Positions 40,100 through 48,968 of a stretch of 64,000 nt of DNA are shown piece after piece. The notes beneath the pieces were generated by a model. That model worked only from the letters and a program-made list of their open reading frames with translations, did no database searches and was not told the origin of the DNA. A program made the position numbers and the translations under genes. This stretch comes from JAWLHU01 sp041690255 (GTDB lineage Bacteria; Bacillota; Sulfobacillia; Symbiobacteriales; Symbiobacteriaceae): positions 124,001 through 188,000 of the forward strand of contig JAWLHU010000014.1 in the NCBI GenBank assembly GCA_041690255.1. The letters run 5' to 3'. Each line of letters opens with the position of its first letter. The stretch's first letter is position 1.

Positions 40100-41032
40100 G
40101 TGAATGATCTGTTCGCGTATATACTGCGACGTCTATTGGCTCTGATTCCAACGCTCATTGTCATCTCGGCGATCACCTTCTTCATTGGCTTCACGGCTCC
40201 CGGAGACCCCGTTACCATGATGCTCGGTGAGCGTGCCAAAACAGAGCAGGTCGAGGCGCTTAAGGCTCAATACGGCCTGGACAAGCCGCCGCTCGTTCAG
40301 TACTGGCGGTTCATTAGCGGGGTCGCACAGGGAGACCTGGGCATGTCGTACGCTTACCAGGGGCGCAAGGTCTCTGACATACTGGGCAAGGCATTCGTTG
40401 TCACCCTGAAGCTGGGTGCCGCCGCCACACTTTTTGCGTGGGGTACCGGCCTGTTCTTCGGCATCCTTGCGGGGGTCAACCGAGGAAAGATCATTGACAA
40501 CATTTCCATGCTGATCGCGATTGTCGGTGTCTCCTTGCCGGTGTTCGTTGAGGCCATTGCCCTCATGTACCTGTTCGGTGTCTTCCTGAAATGGTTGCCG
40601 GCCATCGGGTGGGGTGAGCTGAAACATTACGTTCTCCCGGCGATCGTGCTCGGAACACGCGCTTCCGCCTTGATCGCCCGGATTACTCGCTCTTCCATGC
40701 TGGATGTGCTGAACCAGGACTATGTCCGCACCGCCCGGGCAAAGGGACTCTCGAGCGGGCGGGTTGTGCTGAAGCACGCCGTTAAGAATGCCATGATTCC
40801 CGTTATGACCGTCCTTGGTACTACCCTCGGCAGTCTGTTAACGGGTGCGTTCATTACGGAGCAGATCTTCAGTATCCCCGGAATCGGACGGATCACCTTG
40901 CAGTCGATCTTCCAGCGGGACTATCCGGTCATTCAGGCTTCGGTCATGCTGGTGGCGACGATCTTCGTTGTGATCAACCTGGTTGTTGACCTCATGTACG
41001 GTATCGTTGATCCGCGGATTCGGTTCTCTTAA
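40100..41032 (+). CDS. Peptide ABC transporter permease, DppB-type
   Basis: 310 aa from GTG at 40100; the N-terminus then reads NDLFAYILRRLLALIPTLIV as in DppB. Six membrane segments, FTAPGDPVTMMLGERAKTEQ in the family loop, and the EAA motif region YVRTARAKGLSSGRVVLKHA near residue 210 for contact with the ATPase. The start has a weak ribosome binding site, consistent with lower translation than the binding protein. Confidence 0.88.
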   Translation: MNDLFAYILRRLLALIPTLIVISAITFFIGFTAPGDPVTMMLGERAKTEQVEALKAQYGLDKPPLVQYWRFISGVAQGDLGMSYAYQGRKVSDILGKAFVVTLKLGAAATLFAWGTGLFFGILAGVNRGKIIDNISMLIAIVGVSLPVFVEAIALMYLFGVFLKWLPAIGWGELKHYVLPAIVLGTRASALIARITRSSMLDVLNQDYVRTARAKGLSSGRVVLKHAVKNAMIPVMTVLGTTLGSLLTGAFITEQIFSIPGIGRITLQSIFQRDYPVIQASVMLVATIFVVINLVVDLMYGIVDPRIRFS

Positions 41033-41044
41033 GGAGGTGGCGAG

Positions 41045-41968
41045 ATGAGCCAGAACGCTGCCAAGCAGCCGGGTGCCGACACGGTACAGGCCAAACAGCC
41101 CGCTCAGCCCGCTCAGCCCGCCAGCCCCAGCCTCTGGCAGGCCGCGGGTCGCCGCCTTCTGCGGAAGCCTTTGGCTATGGCAAGCCTGTTCTATATCCTC
41201 GGGTTGATCCTGGTTGCGATCTTTGCGGATCAGTTGGCCCCTTATCCGTACGACCTGCAGAACTATGATGTCGTAAAGCTGAAGCCTTTGACCCCAGGGT
41301 ACTGGCTTGGTACCGACACCCTTGGTCGTGACATTCTAAGCCGCATGATCTACGGCACCCGCGTCTCGATGTCGGTCGCCTTCGTCGTCCTCGCGATCGG
41401 CGTTGTGGTGGGTATCACCCTCGGCGCGATTGCCGGGTACTACGGCGGTTGGATCGACATGGTGATCAGTCGCCTGACGGACATGATGTTCGCCTTCCCG
41501 GACCTCCTGCTCGCTATCTTGATCATGGGAATCCGGGGGCCGGGCATGACAAATCTGTTCATCGCCCTCGGTATTGTGGCCTGGCCCAATATGGCCCGAC
41601 TGGTACGTGGACAGATTCTAGCCCTGAAGGAGGCGGAGTTTGTCCAGGCGGCCAAGTCGCTCGGCAGCATCGACCGACGGATCATTGTCCGTCACCTGCT
41701 ACCCAACATTCTCAGCCCGGTTCTCGTCAGCGCAACGCTCTCGCTCGCGGGCGTGATCCTGTCTGAGTCGGCCCTCAGCTTCCTGGGCATCGGCATTCGT
41801 CCACCCTACCCCTCCTGGGGTTCCATGGTGAACGATATGGTGAACCTGATCTACTCGCAGCCATCGCTGCTGGTAGGTCCCAGCCTGATCCTCGCCCTGA
41901 CTGTCCTGGCCTTCAACTTCCTGGGCGATGGTCTGCGTGATGCCCTGGACCCCCGCCTTAAGCACTAA
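41045..41968 (+). CDS. Peptide ABC transporter permease, DppC-type
   Basis: 307 aa, ATG after AAGGAGGTGG. The first 30 residues are a Gln/Pro/Ala-rich cytoplasmic tail (AKQPAQPAQPASPSLWQAA). Then a DppC core: LAPYPYDLQNYD, YWLGTDTLGRDILSRMIYGT, and the EAA loop EFVQAAKSLGSIDRRIIVRH near residue 198, ending FNFLGDGLRDALDPRLKH. Completes the permease pair; a strong terminator closes the operon right after it. Confidence 0.9.
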   Translation: MSQNAAKQPGADTVQAKQPAQPAQPASPSLWQAAGRRLLRKPLAMASLFYILGLILVAIFADQLAPYPYDLQNYDVVKLKPLTPGYWLGTDTLGRDILSRMIYGTRVSMSVAFVVLAIGVVVGITLGAIAGYYGGWIDMVISRLTDMMFAFPDLLLAILIMGIRGPGMTNLFIALGIVAWPNMARLVRGQILALKEAEFVQAAKSLGSIDRRIIVRHLLPNILSPVLVSATLSLAGVILSESALSFLGIGIRPPYPSWGSMVNDMVNLIYSQPSLLVGPSLILALTVLAFNFLGDGLRDALDPRLKH

Positions 41969-41983
41969 GCACCGCAAAACCGT

Positions 41984-42020
41984 ACGGGAGGAGACAGCCG
42001 GTCTGTCACCTCCCGTTTTT
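41984..42020 (+). terminator. Terminator of the peptide transporter operon
   Basis: ACGGGAGG plus GACAG pairs with CTGTC plus CCTCCCGT (41984-42015), followed by TTTTT. Confidence 0.92.
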
Positions 42021-42053
42021 CACGGGGAGCCCAACAAAAAGCAAGCCGAATTG

Positions 42054-42082
42054 TTGACGTAGTCAGATTACAGGCCTATACT
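42054..42082 (+). promoter_or_regulatory. Promoter of the maltodextrin-type transporter operon
   Basis: TTGACG at 42054-42059, 17-base spacer, TATACT at 42077-42082. Transcription should start at about 42089, which is the first base of operator O1. Confidence 0.85.
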
Positions 42083-42088
42083 CGAGTT

Positions 42089-42106
42089 AGTGGGAACGTT
42101 CCCACT
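42089..42106. promoter_or_regulatory. LacI-type operator O1
   Basis: AGTGGGAACGTTCCCACT, an 18-bp perfect palindrome with the central CG step typical of LacI-family operators. It occupies about +1 to +18 of the promoter. Confidence 0.88.
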
Positions 42107-42153
42107 GCAGACGATCCCCATCCCCTGCGACCAACCGGATGATTACAGCGCAG

Positions 42154-42171
42154 AGTGGGAACGTTCCCACT
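42154..42171. promoter_or_regulatory. LacI-type operator O2
   Basis: Identical 18-bp palindrome, centred 65 bp (about six helical turns) downstream of O1 and ending 20 bases before the permease start. The spacing suits a repression loop by one tetramer. Confidence 0.88.
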
Positions 42172-42190
42172 GCTTAAAGGAGGGCCGCCC

Positions 42191-43045
42191 ATGCGCGCCG
42201 TGCTGAAGCGCCACTGGTTGGAGATCGCCCTGATCCTGCCCCTCGTCCTTTACATATTCGGCTTTACCCTGGTTCCTGTGACCCGCTCTATCGCACTTGG
42301 CTTCTCCTCAGAGGCCGGTGGCTTCACCTTCGAGCACTACCGAGCCCTCTTCGCAAACGGGCAGTTCCGTGGGGCCCTGATCAACACGCTGGCTATCACC
42401 GGCCTTGGTCTCAGCCTGCAGCTAATCACGGGCCTCGGGCTCGCGCTGATTCTCAGCCGCACCTTCCGGCTGAGGGGCCTGGTCCGCTCAATCATGCTGG
42501 TCCCCATGGGCGTGCCGACCATTGTCTCCGGCGTCACGCTGCTCTATCTCTTCGACTCCTCTGGCTACCTGAACGAGCTGCTCTTCCGGCTCGGACTGAT
42601 CGATCTGCCCATTGACTGGGCGTCGGGCGGCATACGGACGCTCTTCATGATCGTGTTTGCCGACCTCTGGAAGGTAACGCCGGTCGTGGTCCTGCTCATG
42701 TTGGCGGGGCTGGACGCCATTCCCGAGTCGGTGTACGAGGCTGCCGCCGTCGATGGCGCCACAGGCTGGGGGGCTTTCTGGCGCATCACCCTGCCGCTCC
42801 TGAAGCCATCGATCACCATGACGGTGATTGTGCGTGGTGTGGACGTCTTCCGCATCTTCGAGCTTCCGCTGGTCCTCGCCGGGAGAATGACGCCGGTCCT
42901 GGCGACCTTCGCCTACACCGAGTACAACCAGTACTACAACAGCCACACATCTGGTGCGGCGGCTACCTTCCTGCTAGGAGTCATCCTGGTCTTTGTGGTC
43001 CTCTACCTGCTGTTCGTGGAGCGCGAGAGGAGGGCTGAGGTGTGA
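42191..43045 (+). CDS. Sugar ABC transporter permease, MalF-type
   Basis: 284 aa from ATG at 42191, after AAAGGAGGGCC at 42177; an upstream in-frame GTG lies inside operator O2 and is rejected. Six membrane segments and the EAA motif ESVYEAAAVDGATGWGAFWR near residue 185. Belongs to the carbohydrate uptake-1 class. With the next two genes it forms an importer for maltodextrin-like sugars; the ATPase (MsmK type) is not encoded here and is probably shared. Confidence 0.9.
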   Translation: MRAVLKRHWLEIALILPLVLYIFGFTLVPVTRSIALGFSSEAGGFTFEHYRALFANGQFRGALINTLAITGLGLSLQLITGLGLALILSRTFRLRGLVRSIMLVPMGVPTIVSGVTLLYLFDSSGYLNELLFRLGLIDLPIDWASGGIRTLFMIVFADLWKVTPVVVLLMLAGLDAIPESVYEAAAVDGATGWGAFWRITLPLLKPSITMTVIVRGVDVFRIFELPLVLAGRMTPVLATFAYTEYNQYYNSHTSGAAATFLLGVILVFVVLYLLFVERERRAEV

Positions 43046-43863
43046 CCGAGACCAGCCGTCGCCTTTCACCGTGGGCCTATCCGCTGCTCGTGCTGGCGGT
43101 GCTCTTCTTCGTGACCCCGGTCTACATCATGTTTAAGGTCTCTTTCAGTTCACCCGGTGAGGTTCTGACCGCCCACCCGACCTTCTGGTTTAAGGAGTTC
43201 ACCCTGAGCCACTGGAAGGCGGTGCTCGCCTCCGGGAACCTGAATGCTCCCCTTCTGAAGAGTCTGTTGGTCGCCACCCTGACTACCGGTCTGGCCCTGC
43301 TGATCACAGCGCCCGGTGCTTATGTCATCTCAAGGCTGCCCAAGGGGATTCGCTACACGGTGGTCCTTGCGCTCTTCTTCACCCGCATGTTCCCCGATGT
43401 CGGCATTGCCCTGCCCATTGCCGTGACGTTCATTAGGTGGAACCTGCTCGACACGAACCTCGGGCTGGTTCTGGCTCACCTGACAAAGGTACTGCCGTTC
43501 ATTTCCTGGGTGTTGGTCGGGGCGTTCGAGACGATTCCGGACGACCTGGAGAAGGCTGCCTGGGTTGATGGCGCCAGCCGTCTTCAATCGCTCACTCGGG
43601 TCGTCTTGCCCCTGGCTGCACCGGGCCTGGCGGTTGCGGCCATGCTCGTCTGGCTAGAGAGCTGGAACGAGTTTACCTTTGCCCTCTACCTCACGCTATC
43701 GGATCGGACACTCCCCCTGCAGACCTATTACTATATTCAGCGGGGGAACTGGTTCCAAGCGGCGGCTTACTCAGGGTTGCTCACCATTCCCGTCATGATG
43801 ATCACCCTGCTGTTGCAGCGGTACCTGCGCTCCGGCTACCTCTCCGGTTCGATTAAGGGCTAG
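43042..43863 (+). CDS. Sugar ABC transporter permease, MalG-type
   Basis: 273 aa, GTG start overlapping the previous stop (GTGA). Six membrane segments and the EAA motif DDLEKAAWVDGASRLQSLTR near residue 175, with the MalG-like end LLQRYLRSGYLSGSIKG. Translational coupling with the MalF-type gene indicates a 1:1 permease pair. Confidence 0.9.
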   Translation: MTETSRRLSPWAYPLLVLAVLFFVTPVYIMFKVSFSSPGEVLTAHPTFWFKEFTLSHWKAVLASGNLNAPLLKSLLVATLTTGLALLITAPGAYVISRLPKGIRYTVVLALFFTRMFPDVGIALPIAVTFIRWNLLDTNLGLVLAHLTKVLPFISWVLVGAFETIPDDLEKAAWVDGASRLQSLTRVVLPLAAPGLAVAAMLVWLESWNEFTFALYLTLSDRTLPLQTYYYIQRGNWFQAAAYSGLLTIPVMMITLLLQRYLRSGYLSGSIKG

Positions 43864-43893
43864 ATTCCGAACCAGACACAAGGGGGAAGAGAA

Positions 43894-45129
43894 ATGTTAC
43901 GGTCACGGATGCGTTGGCTCGTGGTCCTTGGACTCATGGCGACCATGCTCCTCACCGCCTGCAGTGGCGCCGGTACCAAGCCGTCCGCCTCGGGCGAAGC
44001 CCGGACGCTGAAGGTGGTCATGGCTCTGGGCGAGTCGGAATGGAAGGTGCTGAAGGAAGATGTCTTCCCGACCTTCGAGAAGGTGAACAACGTGAAGATC
44101 GAGGCGCTCCAGGTGGAGGCCGCTGACGTGCCCAAGCAGTTGGAGGCCATGAAGCAGGCCGGCAAGATGGAGATTGACCTGATTGCCCAGGATAATATGG
44201 CGCTGGCTCCGCTGGTGGACAAGGGGCTGGTGGAGGACCTCTCCGGAAACCGGAAGATGATCCCATCCAGCGTGATTCCCGCCCTGATCCCGGTAGGCGA
44301 GTTCGACGGCAAGCTCTACTTCATGCCCTACCGGCCGAACGTGGAGATCAGCTACTACAACGAGACTAAGTTCAACGAGTATGGGTTGAAGCCGCCCACC
44401 ACGTGGGATGAGCTCATGACGGTTGCCAAGACCCTCCACGAGAAGGAAGGGGTCGGCAAGGTGGGCCTGAAGCTCACCCTTGACGGCAACACGACGGTTC
44501 AGCTCTTCGAGTTCATCCGTCAGGCAGGCGGCGATCCGATGGTACTGAACGACGAGGGTAGCGTGAAGGCGTACACCTTCCTGAAGGACCTCTACCCGTA
44601 CCTCGGCCCGGACGCTAAGAAAGCCGACTGGAACACCACTAACAAGTACCTCGCCACCGACGCCTTCTACCTGGCCAACAACTGGCCTTTCGGTGTGAAT
44701 GTGATCGTGGAAGAGGGCGGCAAGAAGGAGATTAAGGCTCATGGCGGCTGGAAGGGCCCGGTGAAGGCCAGCAAGGTGCTGGGCGGCGAGGTACTGGGCA
44801 TTCCGGTCGGCGCTCCGAACAAGGACCTCGCCCTGAAACTCATGGAACATCTCATGTCCAAGGAGGTCCAGGAGACACTCGTCACGAAGCTGGCGTGGCC
44901 GTCCTCGCGGTCTGATGCCTATGGCAAGGTGGCTGACTGGCAGAAGCCTTACTTTGCAGCGATTAACGAGGCCATGAAGGTGACCGAGCCGCGGCCGAAT
45001 ATCACCTGGTGGGCCGATCTGGAAAAGGCGCTCAACGATGCCTTCCGTGAGATCGTGATCGAGGGGAAGGAGGTCAAGCCCACCCTCGACAAGTATGCCG
45101 GGGTGATTGAGGCGGCCAAGCAGAAGTAA
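43894..45129 (+). CDS. Sugar ABC transporter substrate-binding lipoprotein, MalE-type
   Basis: 411 aa, ATG start after AAGGGGGAAG. Lipoprotein signal WLVVLGLMATMLLTAC with lipobox LTAC. The mature protein has family-1 binding protein features (FEKVNNVKIEALQVEAADVP, DLIAQDNMALAPLVDKGLVE, YNETKFNEYGLKPPTTWDEL, PNITWWADLEKALNDAFREI). The companion GH15 gene and LacI regulator favour an alpha-glucan oligosaccharide as ligand. Confidence 0.9.
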   Translation: MLRSRMRWLVVLGLMATMLLTACSGAGTKPSASGEARTLKVVMALGESEWKVLKEDVFPTFEKVNNVKIEALQVEAADVPKQLEAMKQAGKMEIDLIAQDNMALAPLVDKGLVEDLSGNRKMIPSSVIPALIPVGEFDGKLYFMPYRPNVEISYYNETKFNEYGLKPPTTWDELMTVAKTLHEKEGVGKVGLKLTLDGNTTVQLFEFIRQAGGDPMVLNDEGSVKAYTFLKDLYPYLGPDAKKADWNTTNKYLATDAFYLANNWPFGVNVIVEEGGKKEIKAHGGWKGPVKASKVLGGEVLGIPVGAPNKDLALKLMEHLMSKEVQETLVTKLAWPSSRSDAYGKVADWQKPYFAAINEAMKVTEPRPNITWWADLEKALNDAFREIVIEGKEVKPTLDKYAGVIEAAKQK

Positions 45130-45203
45130 TTCCGTGGCGGGGGGCGCTGTGTGAAGGCGGCGTCCCCCGCTTGGGCGGACGGAGCCATATCAGGAGGAGC
45201 ACT

Positions 45204-47000
45204 GTGAAGAAAAAGCCCTACTTCGGACTCATTGGGAACGGCGGGACAGCGGCCCTTGTTGGGCCGGACCTGGCGATCGCCTGGCTTTGCGTTCCCCGCT
45301 TTGACCGCATCCCCTTTGTTGCCGGTGCCCTTGATCCGGCCCGTGGCGGACAGATCACAGTCGATCTGGTCGATGATCAGGGCAAGGTCGTACGGCTGGA
45401 GCCCGCTGAGCAGCGCTACCTGCCGAATACGGCGATGCTCGAGACCGTCGTGTCATCCGACGAGTTTCGGGTCAAAGCGACCGACTACATGCCCTGGGCG
45501 CAGCGGTGCCTGGTTCGGGAGATTCGCGTGACTAACCGGGGGAGTCGCATGGATCCGGTGATGCTCCGCTGGCAGTTCACCCCGATTCAGACGCAGGCCT
45601 TTCCGTTGGAGGTCAAGGAGGAGGGGGGCTTGACCGTTGCCCGGTCGCCCGGTGGTGTGGTGGTCCTGAGCGAGCTCCCGGCCTTGGGCCGGCTGGCTCC
45701 TGGCGAAGAGCGGCTCGTGCGACTGGTCTTGGCCTACGGGCCAACAGAGGAGGATGCTCGGGAGGCCCTGGCCGGTGCCGCAAAGCCGGTAAGCAGCCTC
45801 GATGAGGCCCACCGGTTCTGGCACGACTGGATATCGCAGGCGACAGCCCCGGGGAGTACTTCTGCCTGGCGTCCTCACTATTACCGCAGCCTGATCACCC
45901 TGAAACTCCTCACCTACGAGCCGACCGGCGCTCTTGTGGCGGCGCCCACCGCCTCGTTTCCGGCCGTGCCCGGGGGCGGCGACAACTGGGACTACCGCTA
46001 CATGTGGCTGCGCGACGGCTACTACACGGCCATGACGCTGGACGCCGCTGGACTTCACTCCGAGGCGCGCCGCTTCTACGACTTCGCCTTTTCGGTCCAG
46101 GGTGATGACGGGCACTGGCACCAGCCGCTCTACACGGTCGATGGCGCCGATCCGATCGAGTTCGTAATCGATGACCTCGCCGGCCCTGGCGGGGAGAAGC
46201 CGGTCCGCTTTGGGAACGCAGCATCGGCCCAGTTACAACTGGACAACGAAGGGAACATCCTCCACGGTCTCTGGTTCCACTACCGGACCTCAGGCGACCG
46301 GACCGCCATTGAAACACACTGGGATCGCGTCCGTCGAGCCTGCGAGTGGACGGCCCAGAACTGGGAGCGCATGGAGAGCGGGATCTGGGAGATCCGGGAA
46401 TACGTGGCGCACTGGGTGCATGGCAAGGTCATGTGCTATGTAGCGCTGAAGGCAGGCTCCCTCATGGCCGAGTCCCTTGGCCATGAGGAGGAGGCCGAGC
46501 GCTGGCACTCCACAGCAGAGCAGGTGCGGCGCCACGTGATCGAAGGGGGTTGGAGCCCAGAGCGGGAGGCCTACCTGGCGCACTACGGCTCCGACGTGCC
46601 AGCCCACGTGGATATCTCGGTCCTGGCGCTGGTCCAATACGAACTCCTCCCGGTTGATGATCCCCGGGTGACGGCCACGGTGCGGCTGCTGGAGCAGCCA
46701 ACCGAGGCGGGGGGACTGGTCCTCCATGGCGGGGTTAGCCGCTACGACTGGGCGGCGGTGCCATTCTATCTGCCGACGGTCTGGATGGCCCGCTACTACC
46801 TCATGGCGGGACGGCTCGCTGATTGTGACCGTCTGCTCCAGACCTGTCTGGACTGTGCCACCGACCTGGGGCTCATGGCCGAGCACTTTGACGGTCGGGA
46901 CCTGAGCCAGTGGGGTAACTTTCCACAGGCGTTCAGCCACGAGGAGGTCGCTCGCCTGGTACTGGAACGTGGACTCGGACACGCTTTCCCGCTCTGGTAG
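45204..47000 (+). CDS. GH15 family glucosidase (glucoamylase-like), cytoplasmic
   Basis: 598 aa from GTG at 45204 with AGGAGGAGC upstream. N-terminal beta-sandwich (FGLIGNGGTAALVGPDLAIA) and C-terminal (alpha/alpha)6 barrel (SFPAVPGGGDNWDYRYMWLR, SGIWEIREYVAHWVHGKVMC, LMAEHFDGRDLSQWGNFPQA). The general acid is Glu396 in GIWEIR and the general base is Glu560 in MAEHFDG. No signal peptide, so it cleaves imported oligosaccharides in the cytoplasm, releasing glucose. Maltodextrin, isomalto-oligosaccharide or trehalose are all possible for this family; the transporter next to it argues for a short alpha-glucan. Confidence 0.9.
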   Translation: MKKKPYFGLIGNGGTAALVGPDLAIAWLCVPRFDRIPFVAGALDPARGGQITVDLVDDQGKVVRLEPAEQRYLPNTAMLETVVSSDEFRVKATDYMPWAQRCLVREIRVTNRGSRMDPVMLRWQFTPIQTQAFPLEVKEEGGLTVARSPGGVVVLSELPALGRLAPGEERLVRLVLAYGPTEEDAREALAGAAKPVSSLDEAHRFWHDWISQATAPGSTSAWRPHYYRSLITLKLLTYEPTGALVAAPTASFPAVPGGGDNWDYRYMWLRDGYYTAMTLDAAGLHSEARRFYDFAFSVQGDDGHWHQPLYTVDGADPIEFVIDDLAGPGGEKPVRFGNAASAQLQLDNEGNILHGLWFHYRTSGDRTAIETHWDRVRRACEWTAQNWERMESGIWEIREYVAHWVHGKVMCYVALKAGSLMAESLGHEEEAERWHSTAEQVRRHVIEGGWSPEREAYLAHYGSDVPAHVDISVLALVQYELLPVDDPRVTATVRLLEQPTEAGGLVLHGGVSRYDWAAVPFYLPTVWMARYYLMAGRLADCDRLLQTCLDCATDLGLMAEHFDGRDLSQWGNFPQAFSHEEVARLVLERGLGHAFPLW

Positions 47001-47054
47001 CAGGAAGCCGTGCGATCCAATTCGTATACGTAGAGTGTAACAGGAGGTGGCAGC

Positions 47055-48083
47055 GTGGAGCCGACGATTCGCGATGTAGCAAGGCGGGCCCGGACATCGG
47101 TCTCCACGGTCTCGCGCGTCCTGACAGGCACCGGTCCGGTAGCCGAGGCCACCCGCCAGCGAATTACGGAGGCGATTGCCGAGCTTGGTTATACGCCGAA
47201 CGCCCTGGCCCGTGGCCTGGTGCGGCGCCGGTCGGGCACGATCGGGGTGGTGATTCCCGACGTGGCAAACCCCTTCTACGCAGAGGTCCTCCGAGGCATG
47301 AGCGACGTCGCTTCGGCCCAGGGGCTCCACATGCTCCTGGTCAACGCGGACCTGAGCTTTGCCAAGGAGGCCGAAGGATTTGCCCTCCTCCAGGAGAAAC
47401 AGGTAGATGGGATTGTCTACACCAGTGGTGTGATCACCAGTGATCATCGGACGATCTTCAGGCGGTTGGGTCGCCCGGTCGTCTTGGCCGCGACCTACGA
47501 TCCGGAGGGTGCCTACCCGGCCGTGTTGGCCGACAGCCGAGCGGGCGCCGTGCTCGCCATGACCCATTTGCTGGACCGGGGGCACCGTCGGATTGCGGTG
47601 ATCAACGGGCCGAGGGCTGACCTGATTGCCGGGCTCCCCCGATGGGAGGGGTACCGGCAGGCCGCCGAAATGCGCGGGCTGATCCTCGACCCGGCCCTGG
47701 TGCTGGAGGGGGACTATCGCTTGGAGGCGGGCTACCGGGCCATGCAGCGGCTTCTGGATGCCCCGCAACCACCCACGGCGGTTGCTGCGGCCAGCGATCT
47801 TATGGCGATCGGGGCCATGAACGCCGCCCTGGACCGTGGCCTGACCGTGCCGGGGGAGATTTCGGTCGTCGGGTTCGACAACATATGGCTATCCGCAGCG
47901 GTGCGGCCCGCCCTGACAACGGTCGCCCAGCCTATGTACGACATGGGGGCTCAGGCGATTCGAATGCTGGGAGACGCCATGGCGGCTCGGGGTGAGCCAG
48001 CCGTCACCTGGATTCAGCCTTATCTGGTGGAGCGAGGATCCACGGGCCCCACTCATTCACAGAGCCAGACGCCTGCAGGCTAA
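47055..48083 (+). CDS. LacI-family transcriptional repressor
   Basis: 342 aa, GTG start after AGGAGGTGG. The DNA-binding head is TIRDVARRARTSVSTVSRVL with hinge NALARGLVRRRSGTIGVVIP; the periplasmic-binding-like core follows (VLLVNADLSFAKEAEGFALL-type strand order, LDRGHRRIAVINGP, VVGFDNIWLSAAVRPALTTV). It is the last gene of the transporter/glucosidase cluster and the only LacI protein in the window. It is therefore the obvious candidate for the two AGTGGGAACGTTCCCACT operators at 42.1 kb. Its final codons form the left arm of the terminator hairpin. Confidence 0.92.
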   Translation: MEPTIRDVARRARTSVSTVSRVLTGTGPVAEATRQRITEAIAELGYTPNALARGLVRRRSGTIGVVIPDVANPFYAEVLRGMSDVASAQGLHMLLVNADLSFAKEAEGFALLQEKQVDGIVYTSGVITSDHRTIFRRLGRPVVLAATYDPEGAYPAVLADSRAGAVLAMTHLLDRGHRRIAVINGPRADLIAGLPRWEGYRQAAEMRGLILDPALVLEGDYRLEAGYRAMQRLLDAPQPPTAVAAASDLMAIGAMNAALDRGLTVPGEISVVGFDNIWLSAAVRPALTTVAQPMYDMGAQAIRMLGDAMAARGEPAVTWIQPYLVERGSTGPTHSQSQTPAG

Positions 48084-48098
48084 AACCTGCAGGCGTCT
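48067..48098. terminator. Bidirectional terminator overlapping the lacI-type stop codon
   Basis: AGACGCCTGCAGG at 48067-48079 pairs exactly with CCTGCAGGCGTCT at 48086-48098. The TAA stop of the repressor gene is in the loop. The hairpin ends eight bases before the convergent B3/B4 gene. Confidence 0.8.
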
Positions 48099-48105
48099 TC
48101 ATGTC

Positions 48106-48783
48106 TTATGCCGCGGTTGTGAGCCGCTCGACTACTGTGCCTCCGGCGAAGTGATGCATCCAGTCAGCCAGGAGGTCCATGTGGCGGGTGAGTTCATCGG
48201 CATCATAGAAGGGCGGACTGTAGACGACCGCCACGCAGCGGGTCGTGCCCGGGTGGGTCGCCGTCCGCTCTGAGTCGGTCAGCGGTGAGCCGCAGGGGCC
48301 TGCCTCGTCGCGCAGCACCGGCTTCCCCGCCGTCTCCAGCTCACTGCCGGTCAGGGGCAGGTAGTACTCGCCCGCACGGCCCGCCCCCAAGGTAAGCGTG
48401 CTCCCTTGCAGCCGGTCGGCATCGTACAAGCCGATCGGAAGGCCGGTCAGCATGGACCACGTGTTGACCAGGTCGACCAGCAGGTTGACCTGTGGGAGGC
48501 CATCGCCCTTGACGGCACGCCGGAGGAGCCGTTCCGGCGAGACCCGATACCTGGTCGGATCGGTACCGAGCGCCCGGATCACCTTCCGCCACCCGGCCAC
48601 TCCGGGCAGGCTGCTGATCTCATCGAGCGGAATGGAGGCCATGGTCTGGGCGATGGTCGCCTCCATGAGCGACTGCAGTGCTGGGGTGGCCGGCCCGCCG
48701 TGTACACCGTCGACTACCAATGCGCCCAGCCGCAGGAACGGCACCGTCTCGGCCATTGCAGGATCGATCTTCAGACTGATCAT
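48106..48783 (-). CDS. B3/B4 tRNA-binding domain protein
   Basis: 225 aa from ATG at 48783, with CAAAGGAGC upstream; an in-frame earlier codon at 48906 falls in the fruR-type promoter and lacks a site. The sequence matches stand-alone B3/B4 domains related to the editing region of phenylalanyl-tRNA synthetase beta (GVAGWRKVIRALGTDPTRYR, SPERLLRRAVKGDGLPQVNL, LVDLVNTWSMLTGLPIGLYD, CVAVVYSPPFY). Stand-alone members may remove mischarged amino acids from tRNA. Activity here is not proven. Confidence 0.82.
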   Translation of the reverse strand: MISLKIDPAMAETVPFLRLGALVVDGVHGGPATPALQSLMEATIAQTMASIPLDEISSLPGVAGWRKVIRALGTDPTRYRVSPERLLRRAVKGDGLPQVNLLVDLVNTWSMLTGLPIGLYDADRLQGSTLTLGAGRAGEYYLPLTGSELETAGKPVLRDEAGPCGSPLTDSERTATHPGTTRCVAVVYSPPFYDADELTRHMDLLADWMHHFAGGTVVERLTTAA

Positions 48784-48881
48784 GGGTCCGCTCCTTTGCG
48801 ATACATCTGTATGAGAGTATCTTACGCCTATGGGATGAGATCCTCCTCCTGTAGCACGACCGGTCTGCCCGTCAAAAGGTC

Positions 48882-48911
48882 TTGACTCGATCAATATCGA
48901 GCACATATAAT
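48882..48911 (+). promoter_or_regulatory. Promoter and operator of the fructose PTS operon
   Basis: TTGACT at 48882-48887, 18-base spacer, TATAAT at 48906-48911. The spacer contains the perfect inverted repeat CTCGAT-CAAT-ATCGAG (48886-48901). CGAGCAC then recurs at 48898-48904 and again near 48929. Binding of the DeoR-type regulator at this repeat would block the promoter and lift when fructose 1-phosphate accumulates. Confidence 0.75.
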
Positions 48912-48968
48912 CACACTCAAGCAGAAACGAGCACGAGAGATGACCGTTTGTGAATGGAGGCGGCAGAG

